A DNA stretch of 17,095 nt from Zoogloeaceae bacterium (lineage in GTDB: Bacteria > Pseudomonadota > Gammaproteobacteria > Burkholderiales > Rhodocyclaceae), in contig JAIRLE010000109.1 of NCBI GenBank assembly GCA_031259605.1, forward strand, positions 1-17,095. The letters are read 5' to 3'. Position 1 is the stretch's first letter. Each line of letters starts with the position of its first letter. This document shows positions 6,518-13,825 of this stretch, one piece after another. Position numbers and translations under genes: made by a program. The notes under the pieces are model-generated. The model was not told where the DNA came from. It saw nothing but the letters and a program-made list of their open reading frames with translations, and searched no databases.

Positions 6518-8212
6518 ATGTCGTTATCCTTGTCGTTTCTGTTCAAGCGGCGTTCCTGGCGGTACTGGCTTTCAGGCGGTGCGGCGTTTGTTCTGCTGGC
6601 GTTGCTGTTGCTCATGTTCGTCCGTTTCGATGGTGAAGCCCTGAAAGCCAGCCTGATTGAGCGGGTGCGCGCGGAAAAGCAGCGGGAATTGCGCATGGAT
6701 GGCCCCTTGCGCCTGAAGCTTCTGCCGCGCCTGTCGGTGGAAATGAGCGAGGTGCGCCTTCTGGATGCGGCGGGCGAAGCGGATTTTCTGACATTGGGGC
6801 GGCTGGATGGCGCGTTGGAACTTTTGCCTCTGATCGGCGGCAAAATCCTGATCAACCGCATTGAAATCCGCGACTGGACGCTCCATCTCGAACGGGACGC
6901 CGATGGCCGTTACAACTTTGACGATCTGCTGTCCGACAGTGAGACGGATGACGCGCCGCTGGACGTGGAGGCGGAAAAACTGGTTCTGCTGAACGGGCGC
7001 GTCACTTGGCGGGATGCGCTTGAGGGGCGTCAATTGACGCTGGACAAAGTGTTCTTGCGTTCCGGTCGTCTGGGTCTGCACACGCAGGGCAAGCTGGAAA
7101 TGGGCGCGACCCTGCGCATGGGTATGGCGGAAGACGCGCAGGCTGCGCAGATAGGTATGACATTGGATACACTGTATCGATTGGATGACGCGGCGCTGCG
7201 TCTGCGGCTGGACAATCCGCGCGTCAATCTCAAGGGACATGGAGGTGCGCTGGAACAGGCGCGGCTCGTGCTGACTGCCCGCCAGATACAAGCGGATTTG
7301 TCCGCGCCCAGCTTTGATCTCTCGCAATTGCGCGCGCAGGGGGAGCGTGTGGCTCCGGAGGCGGCGGATGATCGGCTGACGGGCGAGATTGAACTGGAAG
7401 CCCTGCGCTGGCAACATGCCGCGCCGCTGTTGCGCGGACTCAAGGCGCATCTGGCGCTGGCGGACGACACACTGAAGGCAAGTCTGAATCTGGAGGCGTT
7501 GCAGGGCGAAAATGGCCGCATGGAAAGTCCGGATATTGCTCTGGATTGGGCGGGAAACTGGCGACAACACCGCTACCAAGGCAAACTTGTCGCTCCGCTG
7601 CGGGTGGAGGATGACGCGCGCGGCCTGCATGTGCGAGTTGATGCCTTGCAGGGGGAAATGCGGGTCGATCCCGGCCCGATGCTTGCCGAGGCGCTGAATC
7701 TGCGGCTTTCCGGCGCGTTTTCCCTGGATGCGGGCGGCGCGACGGCGGAAGGCGCTGCGATAGCGGAAGAATCGGGGCAGGGCGCGGGGAATTTGCGGTT
7801 TGACCTGGATGACAGCCAATTGGCGTTGCGCTGGCAATGGAAGCAAGGATTGCCGGGACGTCCGCCACGCCTGGAATTTCAGGCGCATCTCGACCAATTG
7901 AATCTGGATCGCTACCTGCGTGCCGAAGCCGCGCTGGAGACGGCGTCGCAGGAACCCGCAGCGCGTGCCGCAACCGGTGACGCCATGAACAAGACGGAAG
8001 CAGCGGTGGCGGCGGCGAAGGAGGACAGCCTGGAAATCTCCGGCCAGGCGCGTATCGACGAATTGCGCTACAAGGGCGCGCAGATGCGGCATCTGGAAAG
8101 CCGGGTCTGCTTTTCTCATGGCGAGTTGTCCATCCGGCAAACGGAGACGGGCGGCGGCCCGAAGAACGCGAAGCGGGCAAAAAACGTCGGCGCTCGCCTC
8201 AATCCGTGCTGA
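6518..8212 (+). CDS. AsmA family protein, probably C-terminally truncated
   Basis: AsmA-like proteins are large, membrane-anchored, beta-rich envelope proteins linked to outer-membrane lipid and protein homeostasis. Residues 1-30 hold a basic start and a membrane anchor (YWLSGGAAFVLLALLLLMFV). The family N-terminal domain follows, with LRMDGPLRLKLLPRLSVEMS and NRIEIRDWTLHLERDADGRY, then repeating beta stretches. ATG 6518 is preferred over the in-frame ATG 6383, whose extension overlaps the terminator. At 564 residues it is not unusually short, but the end is abnormal. Family-like sequence runs to GELSIRQTE and then switches to a basic, unrelated tail where a C-terminal AsmA portion would be expected. 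A frameshift or deletion is likely. The ribosome site is weak. Confidence 0.75.
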   Translation: MSLSLSFLFKRRSWRYWLSGGAAFVLLALLLLMFVRFDGEALKASLIERVRAEKQRELRMDGPLRLKLLPRLSVEMSEVRLLDAAGEADFLTLGRLDGALELLPLIGGKILINRIEIRDWTLHLERDADGRYNFDDLLSDSETDDAPLDVEAEKLVLLNGRVTWRDALEGRQLTLDKVFLRSGRLGLHTQGKLEMGATLRMGMAEDAQAAQIGMTLDTLYRLDDAALRLRLDNPRVNLKGHGGALEQARLVLTARQIQADLSAPSFDLSQLRAQGERVAPEAADDRLTGEIELEALRWQHAAPLLRGLKAHLALADDTLKASLNLEALQGENGRMESPDIALDWAGNWRQHRYQGKLVAPLRVEDDARGLHVRVDALQGEMRVDPGPMLAEALNLRLSGAFSLDAGGATAEGAAIAEESGQGAGNLRFDLDDSQLALRWQWKQGLPGRPPRLEFQAHLDQLNLDRYLRAEAALETASQEPAARAATGDAMNKTEAAVAAAKEDSLEISGQARIDELRYKGAQMRHLESRVCFSHGELSIRQTETGGGPKNAKRAKNVGARLNPC

Positions 8213-8218
8213 CCTCAT

Positions 8219-8971
8219 ATGCAGGACTTTCATAAGGACGCGCGTCTGGCGCAGATGCTGCTGTTTTCCGTTCTGGCGCATGTCCTGCTGCTGAGTATCG
8301 TCCGTTTGCCGCCGCCTTATCTTGTTCGTTCGGGCGAAGAATTGACGGTCAGTCTGCGCGCGGAAGCGCCTTCCTTCGCGTCCGCGTCGCCTTCCGCTCC
8401 GTCCGCCGTGCCATCCGCGTCGCTTGCGGTCGAACCGGAAGTCACGCCACCGCCCTTGCGCCGTCTTCTGGATACGCCGCGCCCCGCCGCGCCGCCGCGT
8501 CCGCTGGCGTCGCCAGAACGCGCGTCAGCCCATGTGGAAGCCATCGCCGCGCCTGCCGGCGTATCGGAGGAAGCGGCGGAGGCTACGGATGCGGGTGAGG
8601 CGTCGCAGGTGCTTTCCGAAGGCGTGGGGAAGGGCGGTGACACGAATGGACAGGCGACGGAGGGCATGGCGGACGCGCTGCCCGCGTATCTCATTGCCAT
8701 TGGCGACAACGCGCGCAAGCTGCGCCGCTATCCGGAGCGGGCGCGAGCGTTGGGACACGAAGGCCGGGTGGATATTCGCCTGATCTGGCGGCCTGGCATG
8801 AGTGTTCCGCATGTGGAACTGCAACGGGGTTCCGGTAGTGCGTTGCTGGATCGCCAGGGCTTGAACATGCTGCGCCAAGCCGCCATCCATACCCCAATGC
8901 CGGAGGATCTGCGCCAACGTGCGTTCAGTCTGGTGCTGCCGGTGGAATTCAGTCTGGAACAACGTGAATAA
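8219..8971 (+). CDS. TonB family protein (energy transducer-like)
   Basis: The 250-residue protein has the TonB/TolA-type layout. There is an N-terminal membrane anchor at about 12-30 (QMLLFSVLAHVLLLSIV), a proline/alanine-rich periplasmic linker at about 50-110, and a C-terminal domain at about 165-250. That domain contains RRYPERARALGHEGRVDIRL and ends LVLPVEFSLEQ, typical of TonB C-termini. Such proteins transmit proton-motive force from ExbB/ExbD to outer-membrane receptors. No exbB/exbD or receptor gene is nearby, so partner and substrate are unknown. The start is uncertain: ATG 8219 has no clear ribosome site, and ATG 8255 is an alternative. It begins six bases after the truncated AsmA-like gene. 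A TolA role is possible, given tolB 3 kb away, but less likely. Confidence 0.8.
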   Translation: MQDFHKDARLAQMLLFSVLAHVLLLSIVRLPPPYLVRSGEELTVSLRAEAPSFASASPSAPSAVPSASLAVEPEVTPPPLRRLLDTPRPAAPPRPLASPERASAHVEAIAAPAGVSEEAAEATDAGEASQVLSEGVGKGGDTNGQATEGMADALPAYLIAIGDNARKLRRYPERARALGHEGRVDIRLIWRPGMSVPHVELQRGSGSALLDRQGLNMLRQAAIHTPMPEDLRQRAFSLVLPVEFSLEQRE

Positions 8972-8985
8972 CCCGGGATCGGGCG

Positions 8986-9017
8986 TCAGGAATCAGGAAT
9001 CAGGAATCAGGAATCAG
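8986..9017. repeat. Short tandem repeat, 7-bp unit TCAGGAA
   Basis: About 4.6 perfect copies of TCAGGAA lie between the TonB-like gene and the transposase relic. A seven-base unit in non-coding DNA can change copy number by slippage; no effect on a reading frame is visible. Confidence 0.95.
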
Positions 9018-9038
9018 CGGCGGGACGACTGTACGCAG

Positions 9039-9050
9039 ATCACGCGTGAT
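9039..9050. repeat. Perfect 12-bp palindrome
   Basis: ATCACGCGTGAT is a perfect palindrome next to the R2 fragment. Its right half, CGCGTGAT, also occurs in the R2 core motif. It may be a chance product of R2 fragments meeting head to head, or a binding site. Confidence 0.5.
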
Positions 9051-9052
9051 TC

Positions 9053-9082
9053 AGGATGATCGCGCGAATGCCCATTTTTCGG
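9053..9082 (-). repeat. Inverted fragment of repeat R2 at the transposase boundary
   Basis: Read on the - strand, this piece matches the R2 core near 9870-9897 (CATTCGCG, GAT, CCTG in register) at roughly 80% over about 29 bp. It begins exactly where recognisable transposase coding sequence ends, at about 9083, so it marks the break point of the relic. Confidence 0.5.
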
Positions 9083-9521
9083 CTCGCCGTCGATCTCGGC
9101 AATGCGTTTCTCCAGCCAGTCAATGCGCTGCTGCAAATTCTTCCTTACCGGCTTGGAGACTGCCGCATTGAGCTGTAGCGCCTCTTGGACGCGGCTATCG
9201 ACCAACGAGGCGCCGCCAGTCGAGCAATGCGTCCAGCGCGGCTCTCCTCGTCCTTGTCCGAACGTGCTTCGAGGCGAATGCAGCGGGCAAAGGCGACCAG
9301 AACAATCGTATCGACCCGGTCGGCCTTGGTCAGGCATCCCTTGGCGCGGGCAAAGTCCCGCGTCTGCCGGGGATTGACCGCGGCCACGCGAACCTCCAGT
9401 CCGCTGGTGGCCTCCAGCACACTCAGCGTGGGCGCGGCTTCCGCTCGGCATCGATATGCATCTTCAGACTTGCCTTGGAGACGTCGATTCCAGCAAATTT
9501 TTCCACGACCACTTCACTCAT
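9083..9521 (-). pseudogene. Decayed IS110-family transposase, N-terminal part only
   Basis: IS110 transposases use a RuvC-like DEDD catalytic domain. Pieces of one lie in three different frames on the - strand. The N-terminus, MSEVVVEKFAGIDVSKASLK, starts at 9521 with a good ribosome site (AAGGAAGGG). A second frame has VLEATSGLE, AAVNPRQTRDFARAKG and TKADRVDT, covering 9420 to about 9230. A third frame has ALQLNAAVSKPVRKNLQQRI, ending with IDGE at 9083. The D of IDVSK, the E of LEAT and the DRVD pair are all visible. Spacing against the family pattern suggests internal deletions besides the frameshifts. The C-terminal domain with the catalytic serine is missing, so the gene cannot be functional. 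Confidence 0.88.
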
Positions 9522-9795
9522 TTTCACTGCCCTTCCTTGCAAACATGGGCTTGCAGGCCCAGGCAACCGTTCGGGTTTCGGGTGAAAAACCGACTGGACG
9601 ATTTGTGCTCTCCCACGGAATTGCAATCTTGCAAAAACCGCTGTTCCAAGGGTGTTGCGAACTATCCAGCCGGGACAGACAAAAACACGTCAATTCTTGC
9701 TGCTTTGCCCAACAAAGGAAACATGCAAGGGCGACCGAAGGCCGGAAGAGGATCGCCGGGCGGTTCGGTGGTTGAGTACGAGTGGCGGAACGCCC
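9522..9795 (-). other. Non-coding leader of the IS110 relic; possible bridge RNA remnant
   Basis: The 274 bp upstream of the transposase start, read on the - strand, hold no convincing gene. They contain short inverted repeats, for example GGGC/GCCC near 9547-9561. In intact IS110-group elements the region before the transposase encodes the bridge RNA that pairs with target and donor DNA, so a decayed copy may lie here. That is inference from family knowledge; I could not fold the sequence. The outer end of the element was not found. Confidence 0.35.
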
Positions 9796-9897
9796 CTCTC
9801 TCGCCCCTTCGGGACACTCTCCCGTCAGGCAGGAGAGGGGACAGCAGGCGACGGCGCGAACTGAAAATACGATAATGGCATTCGCGTGATTGCCCTG
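9796..9897 (+). repeat. Dispersed repeat R2, copy upstream of the OsmC-like gene
   Basis: A 102-bp unit that aligns with 11739-11840 at about 80% identity with two small indels. It has a hairpin-rich left half (CTCTCTCGCCCCTTCGGG, then CTCTCC with GGAGAG) and a right half ending GGCATTCGCGTGATTGCCCT. Open frames across it on the - strand give similar peptides in both copies, but these are repeat translations rather than genes. Confidence 0.88.
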
Positions 9898-9938
9898 GCA
9901 AGGGTGCGGATCATCCCGCAATTACCTCTGCGCCGCGT

Positions 9939-9944
9939 TACAAT
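9939..9944 (+). promoter_or_regulatory. Candidate -10 box for the OsmC-like gene
   Basis: TACAAT matches the sigma-70 -10 consensus at five of six positions and lies 27 bp before the start codon. No good -35 is present at the normal spacing, so either an activator is needed or the call is wrong. Confidence 0.35.
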
Positions 9945-9970
9945 CCATGTCCTTTGGGGAGGATTCCGGG

Positions 9971-10411
9971 ATGGAATGCACGGTGAACTGGCAGGGGCCG
10001 ACAGGAATGGCGTTCGTGGCGGAGACAGGGAGCGGACATCTGGTGGTAATGGATGGCGCGCCGGAGGGCGGCGGACACAATCTCGCGCCGCGTCCGATGG
10101 AGATGCTGCTGGTTGGCGCGGGCGGCTGCACGGCGTATGACGTGGTGCTAATCCTGAAAAAGGGGCGGCATGAGGTGACGGATTGCGCAGTGCGGCTGAC
10201 GGCGGAGCGCGCCGAGACCAACCCCAGGGTGTTTACCCGCATCCATTTTCATTTTCGCGTCCGTGGTCACCGGTTGCCACTGGAAGCCGTCGAACGCGCG
10301 ATTGCGCTTTCCAGCGAAAAGTATTGTTCCGCTTCCATCATGCTGGGCAAAACCGCGCAAATCAGCCACGACTTTGAACTCGTTGAAAATGGGACGATTT
10401 CGGAGGATTGA
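9971..10411 (+). CDS. OsmC family protein, YhfA-like
   Basis: OsmC/Ohr-fold proteins are cytosolic thiol peroxidases or relatives acting on organic peroxides; the YhfA branch has no settled role. The 146-residue product has the branch pattern: GHLVVMDG (22-29), PRPMEMLLVGAGGCTAYDVV (40-59) and LSSEKYCSASIMLGKTA (113-129). The two expected reactive cysteines are Cys53 and Cys119. ATG 9971 is chosen because GGGGAGGA lies seven bases upstream; the upstream in-frame ATG would add 27 unrelated residues. The stop lies six bases before the GTG start chosen for the next gene, so the two are probably cotranscribed. It is preceded by repeat R2. Confidence 0.9.
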   Translation: MECTVNWQGPTGMAFVAETGSGHLVVMDGAPEGGGHNLAPRPMEMLLVGAGGCTAYDVVLILKKGRHEVTDCAVRLTAERAETNPRVFTRIHFHFRVRGHRLPLEAVERAIALSSEKYCSASIMLGKTAQISHDFELVENGTISED

Positions 10412-10416
10412 AGGGC

Positions 10417-11571
10417 GTGCCGCATCGCAAATTGAAAGTGCCGGAACGGGGCATGCTGGATGCCTATGAAAGAAAACTGGCGGAACATGGGTTTGCCGCC
10501 GATGCCGCGCAATGGGCGGCGGCGGAATGTTTGCAGGCGCTGTACACGCGGCTCTTGCATTTCAAGGTGACGCGCGGCAGCGCCATCAAGCGTCTGCTGA
10601 CGCGCCCCACGCCACCCAGAGGGATTTATTTCTGGGGCGGCGTCGGGCGGGGCAAGAGTTTTCTGATGAATTGCTTCTTTGCCGCCGTCCCCTATCGCCG
10701 CAAGAAACGCATTCATTTTCATGCCTTCATGCGGCGGGTTCACCACGAACTGGCGCAGCACAAAGGCGAAGCCGATCCCCTGACCAAGGTGGCGGCAAAC
10801 ATCGCCCGCGAAACACGGCTGTTGTGCTTTGACGAATTCCATGTTTCCGACATCGCCGACGCCATGCTGCTTGCCCGCCTGCTTGCCGCTTTTGAAGCCG
10901 AAGGCATGGTGCTGGTAATGACATCAAACTATCCTCCCGAAGGGCTTTATCCCAACGGCTTGCATCGGGAAAGTTTCCTGCCCGCCATTGAGCGCATCAA
11001 GCGGCAAATGACGGTGGTGAGAGTCGACGCGGGCGTGGATTATCGTCTGTGTGCTCTGGAACAGGCGGAGGTTTACCACTATCCGGCGGATACGGCGGCG
11101 GAGGCGCGCATGAACGATTATTTTCGTCAGGCGGCAGGCGAGGAAGGCAAGGCGGGCGGATATGTCGAAGTGATGGGACGGCGGATTTCCACCCTGCGCC
11201 AGAGTTTTTGTCCGCCCAAAAAAAGCGGGGAAAAGACCGGTGTGCTCTGGTTCGACTTCGCCAGCCTTTGTGTCGGCCATCGCTCGCAGAACGACTATCT
11301 GGAAATTGCCTGCCTCTGTCACAGCGTACTGCTTTCCGGCGTTCCCATGATGAACCGCTACCAGTCTGCCGAAGCCCGCCGCTTCACCTGGCTCGTCGAT
11401 GTGCTTTATGAAAATCGCGTCAGGCTCGTCATCACCGCCGATTGCGCGCCGGACGACCTCTATCGCGAAGGTGCAAGCGCCAACGAATTCCAGCGCACCG
11501 TCAGCCGCTTGGCCGAAATGCGTTCCCGCGACTATCAAAAGGCAGAAGACAGGATTCAGAAAACAGATTGA
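10417..11571 (+). CDS. zapE: ZapE/AFG1-type AAA+ ATPase (cell division protein ZapE)
   Basis: ATPase of the AFG1/ZapE family; in E. coli ZapE binds FtsZ and is needed for division under stress and low oxygen. The product has about 384 residues with Walker A GGVGRGKS (about 74-81), Walker B LLCFDEF followed by HVSDIADAMLL (about 135-153), and LVMTSNYPPEGLYPNGLHRE with the sensor region. These signatures are typical of the family. The start is uncertain. GTG 10417 has GGAGG about ten bases upstream. TTG 10408 would overlap the OsmC-gene stop but has no room for a ribosome site. ATG 10453 is also possible. The length is near the family norm. Confidence 0.92.
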   Translation: MPHRKLKVPERGMLDAYERKLAEHGFAADAAQWAAAECLQALYTRLLHFKVTRGSAIKRLLTRPTPPRGIYFWGGVGRGKSFLMNCFFAAVPYRRKKRIHFHAFMRRVHHELAQHKGEADPLTKVAANIARETRLLCFDEFHVSDIADAMLLARLLAAFEAEGMVLVMTSNYPPEGLYPNGLHRESFLPAIERIKRQMTVVRVDAGVDYRLCALEQAEVYHYPADTAAEARMNDYFRQAAGEEGKAGGYVEVMGRRISTLRQSFCPPKKSGEKTGVLWFDFASLCVGHRSQNDYLEIACLCHSVLLSGVPMMNRYQSAEARRFTWLVDVLYENRVRLVITADCAPDDLYREGASANEFQRTVSRLAEMRSRDYQKAEDRIQKTD

Positions 11572-11738
11572 TCCCCAGGCGGACGCCTGCAAATCACACT
11601 GTTTTCCTCAATCTGGCGCACAAGGCAATCGCACTATCCATTCGCGCTGTCGAAGAAGGATTTTTTCGGATAGGCGTCCTGTATGGATAAGCGAAACGCA
11701 GCCCTTTGCAGAGAACAAGCCCTTGCGGGGAGCAAGCG
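11572..11738. other. Intergenic stretch after zapE
   Basis: No gene is recognisable. A short perfect inverted repeat (AGGCG-GA-CGCCT, 11577-11588) lies just after the zapE stop without a T run, so it is a poor terminator. Near 11681-11702, ATGGATAAGCGAAACGCAGC resembles short intergenic repeats common in proteobacteria, but only one copy was seen here. Confidence 0.4.
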
Positions 11739-11840
11739 CTCTCCCGCCCCTTGGGGCACACTCTCCCGCCAAGCGGGAGAGAGGACGGTGGCGGCGGCGC
11801 GAACTGTAAATACGATGACGGCATTCATGTGATTGCCCTG
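11739..11840 (+). repeat. Dispersed repeat R2, copy upstream of tolB
   Basis: Second full copy of the 9796-9897 unit, in direct orientation 1.9 kb away. Its hairpin is perfect here: CTCTCCCGC (11761-11769), loop CAA, GCGGGAGAG (11773-11781). It ends GGCATTCATGTGATTGCCCT. It occupies most of the gap between zapE and tolB. Confidence 0.88.
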
Positions 11841-11880
11841 CCGACGCACCCGTCTTCTGATCGCCACGCAAGGACAAGGG

Positions 11881-11886
11881 TAGAAT
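11881..11886 (+). promoter_or_regulatory. Candidate -10 box for tolB
   Basis: TAGAAT matches the -10 consensus at five of six positions, 32 bp before the chosen tolB start. Only a weak -35 (CTGATC, 18-bp spacing) is visible. Because tolB is separated from zapE by 340 bp here, it needs its own promoter. Confidence 0.4.
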
Positions 11887-11918
11887 ATGGGTTTCGATTT
11901 TCTTTTGCTGTGATGATC

Positions 11919-13205
11919 ATGAAATTCCCCTGTTTTTCGAATAGGTTTGCCCGTTTGTTGCTGGGTGGATGGTTATGCTGGAGCGTTGTCGCCGAGGCGC
12001 AGTTGGCGATTGAGATTACCGGTGCGGGCGCGAACCGGATTCCCGTGGCGATTGCGAACTTTGTCGGCGAGGCGCAGAGCGGCCAGGCGTTGACCGCCGT
12101 GGTGAAGGGCGATCTGGAGCGCAGCGGCCTGTTCAGTCTGGTGAACGCGGGCAACGAAGCCGTAAGCGAAACTGCCGCCGTGGATTATGGCGGCTGGAAA
12201 CTCCTGGGAGCGGACGCGCTGGCGGCGGGCAGTCTGAGGCGCAACACCGACGGTCGCATGGAGGCGCGCTTTCGTCTTTACGACATCAACCGCCAGGGCA
12301 ATCTGGGCGGCGCGGCCTATCTTGCGGCGCCGCCGCAATTGCGCGCCGCCGGGCATCGCATTGCCGATTACATCTACGAAAAATTGACCGGCGAAAAAGG
12401 CGTGTTTTCCACGCGCATCGCCTATGTGCACAAGACCGGCGGACGCTACGAATTGCGCATTGCCGATTCCGACGGACAAAACGCCCAGACGGCGCTGGTT
12501 TCGCGCGAACCCATCATTTCCCCGGCATGGTCGCCCGATGGCGCGCGCATTGCCTATGTTTCCTTCGAGAACAAGAAGCCCATCATCTTTGTGCATTCGC
12601 TGGCCACGGGCGCACGGCAAGTCATCGCCAATTTCAAGGGATCCAATTCCGCGCCCGCCTGGTCGCCGGACGGACGGCGGCTGGCGATTGTGCTGACCCG
12701 CGACGGCAACTCGCAGATTTATACCATAGGCGCGAATGGCGGCGCGCCCGTGCGCCTGACTTCGTCGGCGGGCATCGATACCGAACCGCAGTTTTCCGCC
12801 GACGGCGCGCAGATTTACTTCACTTCCGACCGGGGCGGCAGCCCGCAGATTTATCGCGTGGCGGTCGCGGGCGGCGTTGCCGAGCGCATCACCTTCGAAA
12901 GCAATTACAACGTCTCGCCGCATCCTTCGCCAGACGGCAGGAACATGGCGTTCATCACCCGCCAGGACGGGCGTTTCCAGTTGGCGCTCATGGATTTGCA
13001 AAGCCGCCAGGTGCAGATGCTTTCGGATTTCGGACGCGATGAATCGCCCAGTTTCGCGCCCAATGGGCGCATGATCGTGCTGGCGACGGAAGTCAATGGA
13101 CGCGGCATACTGTCGGCAGTATCCACCGACGGCAGCATTCGGCAGCGTCTTTCCGTTCCCGTGGGTGACGTGCGTGAGCCTGCCTGGGGGCCTTTTCCCC
13201 GATGA
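11919..13205 (+). CDS. tolB: Tol-Pal system beta-propeller protein TolB
   Basis: Periplasmic protein that binds Pal and, through TolA, links the inner-membrane Tol motor to the outer membrane during constriction. The 428-residue product has a Sec signal peptide (about 1-27, cleavage after VVAEA), an N-terminal domain beginning QLAIEITGAG and a C-terminal beta-propeller. Its blades are marked by SPAWSPDGARIAYVS, APAWSPDGRRLAIV, EPQFSADGAQIYFTSD, SPHPSPDGRNMAFI and SPSFAPNGRMIVLA. The length is normal. The start could be 11913 or 11919; neither has a clear ribosome site, and 11919 gives the more usual MK-type signal start. pal follows 96 bp later, but tolQ, tolR and tolA are not next to it. Confidence 0.95.
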   Translation: MKFPCFSNRFARLLLGGWLCWSVVAEAQLAIEITGAGANRIPVAIANFVGEAQSGQALTAVVKGDLERSGLFSLVNAGNEAVSETAAVDYGGWKLLGADALAAGSLRRNTDGRMEARFRLYDINRQGNLGGAAYLAAPPQLRAAGHRIADYIYEKLTGEKGVFSTRIAYVHKTGGRYELRIADSDGQNAQTALVSREPIISPAWSPDGARIAYVSFENKKPIIFVHSLATGARQVIANFKGSNSAPAWSPDGRRLAIVLTRDGNSQIYTIGANGGAPVRLTSSAGIDTEPQFSADGAQIYFTSDRGGSPQIYRVAVAGGVAERITFESNYNVSPHPSPDGRNMAFITRQDGRFQLALMDLQSRQVQMLSDFGRDESPSFAPNGRMIVLATEVNGRGILSAVSTDGSIRQRLSVPVGDVREPAWGPFPR

Positions 13206-13301
13206 TGTTCTATCAAGCGCGCAAAACAGATTTGCAAAGCGGGCGCAAATCCGCCAAAGTTCCATTCTTTCCGATAACCTGTTCCAATGAGGAGAAATGA
13301 C

Positions 13302-13823
13302 ATGAAAAAAATTGTTTTCCGGATTTTCGTGGCGCTTGCGGCGCTGACGCTGGCAGGCTGCCCCACCGCCCCCCCCAGGCAGGAAACCGATGCAGCGCCA
13401 GTGGAGGAGCGCGGCGGCGTCGCGCGCGTCGATACCGATGGCGTCGACAGCGGCAATCTGCCGGACATCCTCACCAAGGGGGCGCTTTCCAAGCGCAGTG
13501 TTTATTTTGCGCTCGATCGCTATGACATCGAAGAAGGCTATCGCGATCTGGTTGCCGCGCACGCCCGTTTCCTGGCGGAAAACCGGGGCTTCAAGGTGCT
13601 GATCCAGGGCAATACCGACGAACGCGGCAGTCGTGAATACAACCTCTCGCTCGGCCAGAAGCGCGCGGAAGCGGTGCGGCAAATGCTGCTCTTGCTGGGC
13701 GTTCAGGAAGCCCAGGTGGAAGCCGTCAGTCTGGGCGAAGAAAAGCCGCGCGCCGAAGGGCATAACGAAACCGCCTGGGCGGAAAATCGCCGCGCCGACA
13801 TTCTTTATTCCGGTGAGTTCTGA
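13302..13823 (+). CDS. pal: Peptidoglycan-associated lipoprotein Pal
   Basis: Outer-membrane lipoprotein that anchors to peptidoglycan and partners TolB. The 173-residue product has a lipoprotein signal with lipobox LAGC, Cys20 being the lipidated residue. The OmpA-like domain contains VYFALDRYDIEEGY (67-80) and the peptidoglycan-binding signature NTDERGSREYNLSLGQKRA (104-122, Asp106 and Arg121 the likely binding residues). ATG 13302 follows GAGGAG at ideal spacing; an in-frame ATG at 13287 would add five residues and is unlikely. It lies two bases upstream of cpoB. Confidence 0.97.
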   Translation: MKKIVFRIFVALAALTLAGCPTAPPRQETDAAPVEERGGVARVDTDGVDSGNLPDILTKGALSKRSVYFALDRYDIEEGYRDLVAAHARFLAENRGFKVLIQGNTDERGSREYNLSLGQKRAEAVRQMLLLLGVQEAQVEAVSLGEEKPRAEGHNETAWAENRRADILYSGEF

Positions 13824-13825
13824 CC

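Noticed and set aside
6572..8281. 569-codon frame on the - strand opposite the AsmA-like gene
   Set aside because: Composition typical of an antisense shadow and no motif seen.
9514..9921. Small - strand frames across R2 giving similar peptides in both copies
   Set aside because: The similarity comes from the repeat DNA itself; the peptides have no ribosome sites or known relatives.
9796..11840. R2 copies considered as a CRISPR array
   Set aside because: Only two full copies, 1.9 kb apart with genes between them; no regular spacers and no cas genes.
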